A DNA stretch of 7,581 bases from Balneolaceae bacterium (GCA_007118525.1 SKRK01000187.1:1-7581); one strand, 5' to 3'. Positions 1 to 6,078 are shown, numbered from the stretch's first letter. Program-made: numbers and translations. The notes: generated by a model from the sequence alone, not told the origin.

Positions 1-482
1 CCACTGGATTTAAAAAGGTGCTTTTTGGAAGCACCGCGATGGAAGTGATGCGCCAATCTCCCGTTCCTGTACTCGTGGTTCCGGATTCTGACAAAAAACC
101 TGATTTTAAACATTTTCTCTTTACAACCAACTTTCGCGAAAGAGATCCACAGAACCTGGCTTTTTCAAAAAAACTTGCTGAAGAGTTTAATGCAAAATTA
201 ACGGTTCTACACATTGTCAAAACTATGGACTTTAAAAGTGAAGTGCTTCGTCGGGGATTTATTGACTATATCAAAGATACAATTCAACTGAACAAGTTAA
301 CATTTGTATTATATGAGCATGAGGATATTACGGAAGGCATTTCTAGTTTCATTCAGGAAAAACCTGTATCGGTTATCATCATGAACCGCTATAAAAAATC
401 TGTTTTGGATCTGATTTTAGAATCAGATAAAACTCAAAGGGTGATCAGTTACGACCAAATACCCCTGCTTGTCATTCCATAA
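1..482 (+). CDS. Universal stress protein (UspA family), tandem-domain, 5' truncated by window edge
   Basis: This is the C-terminal part of a two-domain UspA-fold protein; the reading frame is already open at base 3, so the real start lies outside the window. The first codons read TGFKKVLFGST followed by PVPVLVVP, which is the end of a Usp domain: the G-x9-G-S/T part of the ATP-binding loop and the last beta strand. A second Usp domain runs from about base 105 to 479, with a beta strand FLFTTNF, an alpha helix LAFSKKLAEEF, the strand KLTVLHIV and the closing strand PLLVIP. In this second domain the loop at about 384-479 starts NRYKKS and has no glycine-rich ATP motif, so it probably does not bind ATP. 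Proteins of this family are cytoplasmic stress-response factors; the specific role is unknown. It ends in TAA and converges on the peptidase gene, 37 nt away, with no clear terminator between. Confidence 0.88.
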   Translation, partial: TGFKKVLFGSTAMEVMRQSPVPVLVVPDSDKKPDFKHFLFTTNFRERDPQNLAFSKKLAEEFNAKLTVLHIVKTMDFKSEVLRRGFIDYIKDTIQLNKLTFVLYEHEDITEGISSFIQEKPVSVIIMNRYKKSVLDLILESDKTQRVISYDQIPLLVIP

Positions 483-519
483 TCTTCAATATCCTGTATC
501 TGCAATCTGATATTCGATT

Positions 520-1686
520 TCACTTATTCCCGTTTACAGGTATCAGCAGCATGTTTACGAGAATTGCAATCCGTTGAAGCGTTTCTTCAAGAAATACCTT
601 TTCCGTGGGACTGTGTGCCCCATCACCCACCGCACCCAGTCCGTCGAGTGTGGCAGTAAACATGCTCGTATAGCTGCCATCGGAGCCTCCGCCTGATATT
701 CCCTCAGTCAAATCAATATCCAGTTCCTCGCCAATGTGCCGGGCAGCCAGCCAAAGTTCACGGTTTCGTTGATTTTGAACAAGAGGCGGACGCTTAAAAC
801 CTCCGGTTATCTCCAGTTCAACATCGGGAGTTGCAGGCTGGATTGATTTGATTTCACGCTCAATCCGATCAGCATCTTTTTTGGTCAATACCCGAACATC
901 CACAGAAGCACTGCTATCAGCCGCCACAACATTGGTATTGATTCCCCCGCCAATTTTCCCCACGTTCACCGATATTCCCTTTTCGGGATCGTTCAATGCA
1001 TGCAGCTTCTGAATCAGGTAAGAGAGTTCCACAATGGCACTTCTGCCCTTTTCGGGTTCAATTCCGGCGTGCGATGAAACCCCTTTAATTCTCACATCAA
1101 AATGCCCGACACCCTTTCGCCTTGTTTTAAGTTTGCCGTCCGGGTCCAGCGAAGGCTCCAGTACATAGACTCTTTTCATTGCTTTGGCCAGGTTTTTGAT
1201 TCTTGCAGCTGAGTCGCGGCTGCCCGTCTCCTCATCCGAGTTAATAAACAGAACCGGTACTATCTCCGGTTTTAAACCCAGATCCCTGATCAGTTTAAGA
1301 GCCAGTATCATCATCACAATGCCGGCTTTCATATCGTAGATTCCGGGGCCGGTAAGCACATTTCCATCCCTGTTGAAAGGCATTTTAGTGAGAGTGCCTT
1401 TTGGCCATACCGTATCTGCATGACCCAGCAACAGCTGATAGCAGCGGCCATTCCCGTTTTTGGGACGGGCATAGAGCTGGCCGCCACTTAATGTGCCGGG
1501 AAGAATTTCTGTAGTGTAGTCGAGCAACTGAAGCTCTTTTTCCAGGATTGAAAAAAGCTTTTTGTGCGAGCCCGGATTGGCCGGAGGAGTTTCGGTTTTA
1601 ACCAGTTTACGCAACAAGCTGATAAAGCTTTTCTCCAGCGCGGCACACTCATCCAGGACATCTGCAATTTTCGAAATTTCGATCAT
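520..1686 (-). CDS. M20 family metallopeptidase, carboxypeptidase G2 (glutamate carboxypeptidase)-like
   Basis: A 388-aa cytoplasmic zinc hydrolase predicted to cleave an amide or peptide bond next to a C-terminal acidic residue, as carboxypeptidase G2 does; the actual substrate is not known. All family landmarks are visible: HAD at H89/D91 (first metal ligand), GPGIYDMKAG with the bridging D118, DEETGS with the general base E152 and ligand E153, VLEPSL with ligand E177 (Glu, as in CPG2), SHAG with H206 in the dimerisation (lid) domain at about residues 190-295, and GAHSP with the last ligand H358. SGGGSDGSYT at 331-340 corresponds to the GGTDA-type motif. No signal peptide is present, unlike secreted Pseudomonas CPG2. 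It is the last gene of the operon; its ATG lies 3 nt after the TGA of the flavin-reductase-like gene, with no good Shine-Dalgarno, suggesting coupled translation. Family is firm; the CPG2 subgroup is likely. Confidence 0.9.
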   Translation of the reverse strand: MIEISKIADVLDECAALEKSFISLLRKLVKTETPPANPGSHKKLFSILEKELQLLDYTTEILPGTLSGGQLYARPKNGNGRCYQLLLGHADTVWPKGTLTKMPFNRDGNVLTGPGIYDMKAGIVMMILALKLIRDLGLKPEIVPVLFINSDEETGSRDSAARIKNLAKAMKRVYVLEPSLDPDGKLKTRRKGVGHFDVRIKGVSSHAGIEPEKGRSAIVELSYLIQKLHALNDPEKGISVNVGKIGGGINTNVVAADSSASVDVRVLTKKDADRIEREIKSIQPATPDVELEITGGFKRPPLVQNQRNRELWLAARHIGEELDIDLTEGISGGGSDGSYTSMFTATLDGLGAVGDGAHSPTEKVFLEETLQRIAILVNMLLIPVNGNK

Positions 1687-1689
1687 AAC

Positions 1690-2298
1690 TCAATGTTTAA
1701 AATTATCCGGAAAGGGGAACGCCTGTGTTTCGTCAATTATGGCGAAACGCCCCGGTGAGATGTATGCAATTTGCGGGTGGTAGTAAATCGATTCGTTGTC
1801 GGTATGGGATGGATTCTTTATCACATCACTCCACGCCTGTGCACCCACAATTTCGGATAGGATGAGGCTGTTTTCACCAAACCCATCCACGATTTTCTTC
1901 AGCTTACACTCAAGAAAAATATATCCATCCTCTACAAAAAAACCATCTATTTCAGAAGCCGGAAATGTTTCAATTGATTTCAATCCCGGCTTTGTTTGAT
2001 CATCATCATCCCTCGGGTTGGCTGCTAAACTTGCAAGTACTACCTGGTCGGGCTTGGGATAGGTAACTGTAAACTCACCCGTTTTTTTGATGTTTTGATA
2101 GGTTTTATGTTTTGGCGTACAGACAAACCCGAAATAATTTTCCCAGCCAAGGGGAAAAGCCATATGCTTAGGCGCAAAGTTTGGGCTTGAATCGGGATTC
2201 ACCGTTCCCACAATCACCAGCGGGTGAACGGTGAATACCTGCTCCCAGACCGGAAAGTCAAGATTAAGGGGTGTAAGTATTGGGTCTTTTGTAGCCAT
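1690..2298 (-). CDS. Flavin reductase-like, FMN-binding split-barrel domain protein
   Basis: A 202-aa protein with the flavin-reductase-like fold (DIM6/NTAB-type, conserved in flavoprotein oxygenases). The N-terminal half carries the typical run PLVIVGTVN (27-34), SPNFAPKHMAFPLG (38-51), FGFVCTPKHKTYQNI (56-70, the segment that normally contacts FMN phosphate) and GEFTVTYP (74-81). The second half has FLECKLKKIVDG (128-139), SLILSEIVGA (144-153) and YYHPQIAYISPGRFAII (172-188), the usual closing strands and dimer surface. Members bind FMN and either reduce free flavin with NAD(P)H or act as small flavoprotein oxidoreductases; which applies here cannot be read from the sequence. It is soluble, with no signal or membrane segment. 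It is third in the operon, starting 12 nt after the STAS gene stop and ending 3 nt before the peptidase start. Confidence 0.82.
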   Translation of the reverse strand: MATKDPILTPLNLDFPVWEQVFTVHPLVIVGTVNPDSSPNFAPKHMAFPLGWENYFGFVCTPKHKTYQNIKKTGEFTVTYPKPDQVVLASLAANPRDDDDQTKPGLKSIETFPASEIDGFFVEDGYIFLECKLKKIVDGFGENSLILSEIVGAQAWSDVIKNPSHTDNESIYYHPQIAYISPGRFAIIDETQAFPFPDNFKH

Positions 2299-2310
2299 AA
2301 TTCTGATTCT

Positions 2311-2601
2311 TTAGGGTTCAATAATATGGTCGAGGTCCCACTCTTTGTGAAGGCCCAGCGTACTGATCAATTCATAGAAAACCTTGGGTGGATTTTTCAG
2401 CTTAACCACTACAGCAGGTTCTGCTATCATCAGATTGTGCAGAAAAATAACGGCCTTACTGTTCACAAAACGTGAATTTTCAAGATCGACCTTCAACTCT
2501 TTCCGGTCACCCAGCAGCTCACTGATCTGCCGAACGGCTTTCAGGTTAAAATCACCCGGGAGTACCACCTCAAGCTGTTGATCCTTTTTTTTGTATTGCA
2601 T
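2311..2601 (-). CDS. STAS-domain protein (anti-sigma-factor-antagonist-like)
   Basis: A 96-aa stand-alone STAS domain of the SpoIIAA/RsbV type. Visible landmarks are the first strand LEVVLPGDFNL (10-20), the strand LKVDLENSRFVNSKAV (36-51) that leads into the phospho-site loop, the helix FLHNLM, the strand VVVKLKNPP and the helix VFYELISTLGL. In SpoIIAA the loop reads D-S-S-G with the second residue phosphorylated by the partner kinase; here it reads N47-S48-K49-A50, so the serine is kept while the aspartate and glycine are changed. The likely partner is the ATPase-GNAT protein encoded just upstream, whose 3' end overlaps this start by 32 nt, which suggests translational coupling and roughly matched production. 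ATG at 2601 is preceded by a weak GAG element only. Role as a partner-switch component is inferred; the fold assignment is well supported. Confidence 0.78.
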   Translation of the reverse strand: MQYKKKDQQLEVVLPGDFNLKAVRQISELLGDRKELKVDLENSRFVNSKAVIFLHNLMIAEPAVVVKLKNPPKVFYELISTLGLHKEWDLDHIIEP

Positions 2602-4054
2602 TGTACTCGTTTTTTATGGTTTCCTTCAGTTTGCCGGCAATTTCTGTATAGGTCTGAATGATGTCAAAATCCACCTCTGCCCGGATTCGCTGCATTCTGA
2701 AATAATCGGTCTCCTTATGAAAAAGCGGCATAAGTCCGGCCAGAATAAATTCTCGCTCTTTCAGCCATTGAATAGCAGAATTTGTACGCGACTCATTCAG
2801 TGGCAGATCGATGTAAACAGAGGTCATTTCCAGCTCTTCTATGCTTCGAAGCAAACGCTTACAGCTCGCTTCAAATGTAGAACCGACATCTCTTACAATA
2901 ATTAATACGGAATTTTTTTCATAGCTGATATTAAGATCCAGGTTGGTTTTGATGGGTTCTGAATCTGATTTTTCTTTACCGGCAGTAACTTTTGGCACAT
3001 GTTCAAACTGACTATATATTTCACTCAAAAGGTTAGCATACGTTTCGGGCAATATTATGGGTTTGCGCCATCGTTTGGTAAGCGGCAGAAAATCGATTAC
3101 AACACTCATAATATCAGACAATTCTGTCTCCATCCCTTTAAACGTGCGTTTTGGTGATGTTGCAATAACCATAGCCGTACTTTTGAAACCAAATTTTTCA
3201 TTCACCTTCTGGCTGAAGGTATGAATTGTGAGTGCCTCCCCAAACAGGCCCAAAAGCCCTCTCTGACGACTCATTTCAATCAATTTATTCATCATTCGTT
3301 TCATCAGCCCCCGTTTGCGGTGTGGGGGCGACACAACGGCGTGGCCCACCTCGCCTATCATGGAATCGGTACTTTTCACAACTGCAAAATAACCTGCCGG
3401 CCCACCGCTAACAGTTCTCACAATAGTACCAAACTTGTATTCATGCCGTATGGCCATATCAATGAGATTGGGAAAATATAGTTCCTCTTTTGGATAGCTA
3501 TAACTGTACGATCTGTAAATCAGCTTGGCAATATCCTCGGCATCTTCACTGGTAACCGGTGTTAACAGGTAATTCTCGTCAGGTTCCGGTTCAACATCGA
3601 AATCCTGCTCTTCTAATGGCGCCGCAAAGTGATCGCGGATATCGAGAGAAGCAAACCGTTTCACCAGCCTGAACTCTTTACCGTCCTTCCCGCGATTCAG
3701 AAAGAGAAAGTGATCTGTCATTTTACGAACAACCTCCAGGCAGGCCCCCTCAAAATCATTTTCATGGATCGCTTTTTCTGCACTATATGGGTGTCTTCCC
3801 GGATCGAATGGCTCGCCCATCTCTTGTATAATAATTTCAATTTCTGAAAAAGTGTATTGATACCAAATTTCAACATATCCGGTCTCATCCCTGAATGCAT
3901 AGAGAAGAATATCCGTGAGAATTTCATCTACGGCGAGAGCCATACGGGCAGCATCGGTCTGATCCAGCCCCATATTCACACACCATTTGTAGGTAAAGTC
4001 AGTCACTGACCCTAAAATGCCTAACCGGGCTTCAATGTAAATATGAGCTTCCAT
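2570..4054 (-). CDS. RsbW/SpoIIAB-like ATPase domain fused to GNAT N-acetyltransferase domain
   Basis: A 494-aa soluble fusion and first gene of the operon. Residues 1-135 form an HATPase_c domain of the anti-sigma-factor kinase type: N-box helix MALAVDEILTDILLYAF (E44, with Asp48 where Asn is normal), G1-like QEMGEPFDPG (E78 for the usual Asp, then G80), degenerate G2-like FEGACLEVV (101-109), and a final KEFRLVKRF strand. Residues 160-300 form a GNAT domain, with acetyl-CoA motif A at VVSPPHRKRGLMKRMM (240-255; the R/Q-x-x-G-x-G/A loop is R246-K247-R248-G249-L250-M251) and a C-terminal EKFGFKS strand. Residues 370-460 form a third alpha/beta lobe including VYIDLPLNES and FILAGLMPLF followed by D450 and RMQRI, perhaps a degenerate second GNAT-like half. 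The changes in the ATPase sites may weaken ATP binding or kinase action. Target sigma factor and acetyl acceptor are unknown. The ATG lacks a strong Shine-Dalgarno site. Confidence 0.82.
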   Translation of the reverse strand: MEAHIYIEARLGILGSVTDFTYKWCVNMGLDQTDAARMALAVDEILTDILLYAFRDETGYVEIWYQYTFSEIEIIIQEMGEPFDPGRHPYSAEKAIHENDFEGACLEVVRKMTDHFLFLNRGKDGKEFRLVKRFASLDIRDHFAAPLEEQDFDVEPEPDENYLLTPVTSEDAEDIAKLIYRSYSYSYPKEELYFPNLIDMAIRHEYKFGTIVRTVSGGPAGYFAVVKSTDSMIGEVGHAVVSPPHRKRGLMKRMMNKLIEMSRQRGLLGLFGEALTIHTFSQKVNEKFGFKSTAMVIATSPKRTFKGMETELSDIMSVVIDFLPLTKRWRKPIILPETYANLLSEIYSQFEHVPKVTAGKEKSDSEPIKTNLDLNISYEKNSVLIIVRDVGSTFEASCKRLLRSIEELEMTSVYIDLPLNESRTNSAIQWLKEREFILAGLMPLFHKETDYFRMQRIRAEVDFDIIQTYTEIAGKLKETIKNEYNAIQKKGSTA

Positions 4055-4130
4055 GAAATTGAGTTTTACCTATTCCATTACTACAATACTAACTATAGTA
4101 ATTCATTAAAGAAATTGATGTAAGAACCAC
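4055..4130 (-). promoter_or_regulatory. Probable promoter/leader region of the minus-strand operon
   Basis: This AT-rich stretch precedes the first gene of the four-gene minus-strand operon and must hold its transcription start if the operon is expressed from nearby. On the minus strand, TAGTATTG (4091-4084) is one base off the Bacteroidota -7 type element TAnnTTTG, but no matching -33 TTG is seen at the usual distance. It overlaps an 8-bp palindrome ACTATAGT (4092-4099), within TACTA-ACTA-TAGTA (4087-4100), which could be an operator. The assignment is by position and weak motif resemblance only. Confidence 0.3.
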
Positions 4131-4160
4131 CCCTTCATTTGGATGGGGGTTTTACCTAAC

Positions 4161-4185
4161 CCGGATATCATGGTGAGATATCCGG
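4161..4185. repeat. Strong inverted repeat (9-bp perfect arms, 7-nt loop)
   Basis: CCGGATATC (4161-4169) and GATATCCGG (4177-4185) are exact reverse complements around the loop ATGGTGA. Past one mismatch the pairing continues for three more bases (TAA at 4157-4159 with TTA at 4187-4189). No T-run follows on either strand, so it is not a classical intrinsic terminator. It sits between the operon leader and the hydrolase remnant and could be a transcript-boundary hairpin, a protein-binding site or a small dispersed repeat element. Confidence 0.7.
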
Positions 4186-4190
4186 ATTAA

Positions 4191-4364
4191 GATTTAGGAA
4201 ATCATGGCAAGGATGTACGAATGGCCTATATGGATGTGTATCTCCTTGAAGAGCCCAACGGACTGACACTGATGCTGCTGCATGGACTCAATCCCTCTTG
4301 TTACTCACTATCTTCCGGTGAACCGCCCGTTGGGGAAACCCGGCGAAAGAGCAGCGGGTGGTGA
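4191..4364 (+). pseudogene. Remnant of an alpha/beta hydrolase gene (N-terminal fragment)
   Basis: One frame from 4191 to the stop at 4362-4364 contains GKDVRMAYMDV (about 4206-4238), then EEPNG (4248-4262) and LTLMLLHG (4263-4286). This matches the N-terminal strands and the HG oxyanion-loop region of a family of alpha/beta hydrolases that begin R-MAYMDV...NG.TV.LLHGKNF..YW and are normally over 300 aa long. Here similarity fades right after the HG (the next residues are LNPSCYS rather than the usual KNF..YW), and no catalytic Ser, Asp or His region follows before the stop. An upstream in-frame stop lies at 4188-4190. The fragment therefore looks like the leftover of a deleted gene. Family recognition is from memory of conserved motifs; the decayed status is clear from length. 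Confidence 0.6.
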
Positions 4365-4486
4365 TGGAGAGATATGGGGATTTCCCCTATCTGAATTCAA
4401 TCCTTCAGATACTATATTGGCTCTTATATATGCAGTTGTGTAAGATAGATCAAATCACAAAAACGTTTTTACCCTCAGAAACATAG
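4322..4486 (+). pseudogene. Possible second gene remnant, unassigned (weak DUF924-like motif)
   Basis: In the frame following a stop at 4319-4321, the translation includes WGNPAKEQRVVMERYGDFPYL (from 4331) and then degenerates before TAG at 4484-4486. The part QRVVMERYGDFPYLNSIL resembles the HRDIIxRFGRFPHRNxxLGR motif of DUF924 proteins. A neighbouring frame then reads EFNPSDTILALI, which could continue it after a frameshift. It is too short for certainty and overlaps the end of the hydrolase fragment, so the gap may be a junction of two decayed genes. It could also be chance. Confidence 0.22.
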
Positions 4487-4536
4487 ATAACGGGCTTAGT
4501 GGAAAGATGCCCATGAATTGAAAAAAACATATCAAC
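4365..4536 (+). promoter_or_regulatory. Upstream region of citrate synthase, with AAAAACGTTTTT palindrome
   Basis: The 172 nt before gltA hold no intact gene. They include a perfect 12-bp palindrome AAAAACGTTTTT at 4459-4470, about 67 nt before the gltA start, which could be an operator or part of the promoter. No confident -35/-10 or -33/-7 pair is seen. The stretch just before the ATG is A-rich (TTGAAAAAAACATATCAAC) without a Shine-Dalgarno core, as is common for Bacteroidota-like leaders. The first half overlaps the possible decayed gene described at 4322-4486. Confidence 0.35.
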
Positions 4537-5823
4537 ATGGACCGCGCAAAACTCATTATTGGCAATCAAACTCATGAACTGGACATTATCAAAGGCACTG
4601 AAGGCGAGCTTGCCATCGATATTACCAACCTTCGCAACGACACGGGTTACATAACATCCGATACCGGGTACAAGAGCACAGGGGCAACCCGCAGCGCCAT
4701 CACTTTTCTGGATGGTGAAAAGGGAGTATTGCGATACCGTGGTTATCCCATCGAACAGCTTGCAGAAAACTCCACTTTTTTAGAAGTGGCCTACCTTATC
4801 ATTTATGGAGAGCTGCCCTCTCCTGTAGAGCTCGAGAATTTTACCAACGGAATTACGCGTCATACGCTGATCCATGAAGATATGAAGAAGTTTTACGAGG
4901 GCTATCCCGAGAAGGCTCATCCCATGGGTGTACTTGCCTCTATGATCAGTGCCCTGTCCACCTTCTACCCGGACGATCACAATACAAACCTGGATCCGGA
5001 AAAGGTAGATCTGACTATTAGACGCCTCATTGCAAAAAGCGCAACGATAGCGGCCTGGTCGTACCGCAAATCACAGGGATTCCCGATTATGTATCCACAG
5101 AACCGTTACAGTTACTGTGCCAATTTTCTTCACATGATGTTTGCTCTGCCCACCGAGGAGTATGATGTTAATCCTACTGTTGTAAGAGCACTCAATACGA
5201 TTTTGATTCTCCACGCCGATCACGAGCAGAACTGTTCCACTTCAACCGTGCGCATTGCAGGATCGTCGCATGCCAGTCTTTATGCGGCCATATCATCCGG
5301 TGTATGTGCCCTCTGGGGACCTCTGCATGGGGGTGCCAACCAAGAGGTGATTGATATGCTAAAAAAAATACAGGCACAGGGTGGCGATGTAAAGAAGATG
5401 GTGGAGAAAGCAAAAGATAAGGATAGCGACTTCCGGCTAATGGGTTTTGGCCACAGGGTATATAAGAACTTTGATCCCCGTGCCAAGATTATCAAAAAGG
5501 TAAGCGACGAGCTTCTTAGCGAACTTGGCGTGGATGATCCGCTGCTGGATATCGCTAAATCCCTCGAGGAGGTAGCCCTGAACGACAGCTATTTTATCGA
5601 TCGCAAACTCTATCCCAACGTGGATTTCTATTCCGGCATTCTCTATCGCGCCATTGGCATTCCAACAGAGATGTTCACCGTCATGTTTGCCCTGGGCCGG
5701 CTGCCGGGCTGGATAGCCCAATGGAAAGAGATGCGTGATAATAATGAGCCCATCTCGCGCCCGAGACAGATATACATCGGGGAGACAAAACGGGATTATG
5801 TGAAGATTGGGAAAAGGGGTTGA
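4537..5823 (+). CDS. gltA: Citrate synthase (type II, GltA)
   Basis: A 428-aa cytoplasmic enzyme that condenses oxaloacetate with acetyl-CoA to citrate, the entry step of the TCA cycle. Length and N-terminal beta domain (about 1-45, ending in GYITSDTGYKSTG) match hexameric type II bacterial citrate synthases such as E. coli GltA. The active-site residues are present: HADHEQNCSTSTVR with H226 (oxaloacetate contact), GPLHGGAN with catalytic H264, MGFGHRVYKNFDPR with H306, and NVDFYSG with catalytic D363. ALGRLPGWIAQW (385-396) and SRPRQIYIGE (407-416) are the usual C-terminal substrate-binding segments. YRGYPIEQLAENSTFLEVAY (67-86) is also strongly conserved. The ATG at 4537 agrees with family length. 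The gene has its own 482-nt upstream gap and a 79-nt downstream gap with no obvious terminator hairpin before the small membrane protein gene. Confidence 0.97.
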   Translation: MDRAKLIIGNQTHELDIIKGTEGELAIDITNLRNDTGYITSDTGYKSTGATRSAITFLDGEKGVLRYRGYPIEQLAENSTFLEVAYLIIYGELPSPVELENFTNGITRHTLIHEDMKKFYEGYPEKAHPMGVLASMISALSTFYPDDHNTNLDPEKVDLTIRRLIAKSATIAAWSYRKSQGFPIMYPQNRYSYCANFLHMMFALPTEEYDVNPTVVRALNTILILHADHEQNCSTSTVRIAGSSHASLYAAISSGVCALWGPLHGGANQEVIDMLKKIQAQGGDVKKMVEKAKDKDSDFRLMGFGHRVYKNFDPRAKIIKKVSDELLSELGVDDPLLDIAKSLEEVALNDSYFIDRKLYPNVDFYSGILYRAIGIPTEMFTVMFALGRLPGWIAQWKEMRDNNEPISRPRQIYIGETKRDYVKIGKRG

Positions 5824-5891
5824 GGTGATTTTCTAAAAATCCAAACTATTTACTAAAGCTGATTATAGACAACCGTTGCATCTGTAAACAG

Positions 5892-5897
5892 AAGGAG
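5892..5897 (+). promoter_or_regulatory. Strong Shine-Dalgarno site of the small membrane protein gene
   Basis: AAGGAG ends 5 nt before the ATG at 5903. It is the best ribosome binding site in the window, where the other genes have weak or no Shine-Dalgarno, and it is the main reason for accepting the short gene that follows. Confidence 0.7.
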
Positions 5898-5902
5898 CTT
5901 CC

Positions 5903-6034
5903 ATGACCACCACTCAAATCATCGTTCTGTTTTTAATCGTGCTTTTTGTGGCATTCAGTATCTGGAAAACCTATATGGTTGTAAAAGGAATGAGTGATGA
6001 GAATTCAGATGATTCTGGTGAGAAAGACCTGTAA
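5903..6034 (+). CDS. Small single-pass membrane protein, 43 aa, unknown function
   Basis: Starting at ATG 5903 and ending with TAA at 6032-6034, this frame encodes 43 residues. Residues 5-20 (QIIVLFLIVLFVAFSI) form one strongly hydrophobic helix, followed by WKTYMVVKG with basic residues and a polar, acidic tail SDENSDDSGEKDL. By the positive-inside rule the C-terminal part after W21 is probably cytoplasmic, with the short MTTT end outside. A well-placed AAGGAG at 5892-5897 supports translation. It lies between gltA (79 nt upstream) and the aminotransferase-fold gene (44 nt downstream) on the same strand, so it could share a transcript with the latter. I do not recognise the family; it could be an accessory subunit or regulatory microprotein, but nothing in the sequence decides this. 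Confidence 0.68.
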   Translation: MTTTQIIVLFLIVLFVAFSIWKTYMVVKGMSDENSDDSGEKDL

Positions 6035-6078
6035 GTTATCCGTTCAGATAATAACAGCTTCAAACCACTCCAGGAATT

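Noticed and set aside
488..514. AATATC...GATATT inverted repeat between the converging Usp and peptidase genes as a bidirectional terminator
   Set aside because: Arms are only 6 bp, AT-rich, with a 15-nt loop and no adjacent T-run, so the stem would be too weak.
2591..2905. 104-codon plus-strand frame antisense to the fusion gene
   Set aside because: Overlaps the coding C-terminus of the ATPase-GNAT gene, has no good start signal and no family pattern.
4131..4154. CCCC...GGGGG followed by TTTT as an intrinsic terminator on the plus strand
   Set aside because: The stem is imperfect with a bulge and a wobble pair, and no plus-strand gene ends upstream of it; it lies in the leader region of the minus-strand operon.
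4283..4442. 53-codon frame MDSIPLVTHYLPVN... in the gltA upstream gap
   Set aside because: No Shine-Dalgarno, no recognisable family, and it overlaps the hydrolase remnant in another frame; it is more likely debris than a gene.
5437..5721. 94-codon minus-strand frame inside gltA
   Set aside because: Antisense to the strongly conserved active-site region of citrate synthase; composition and lack of motifs mark it as a shadow.
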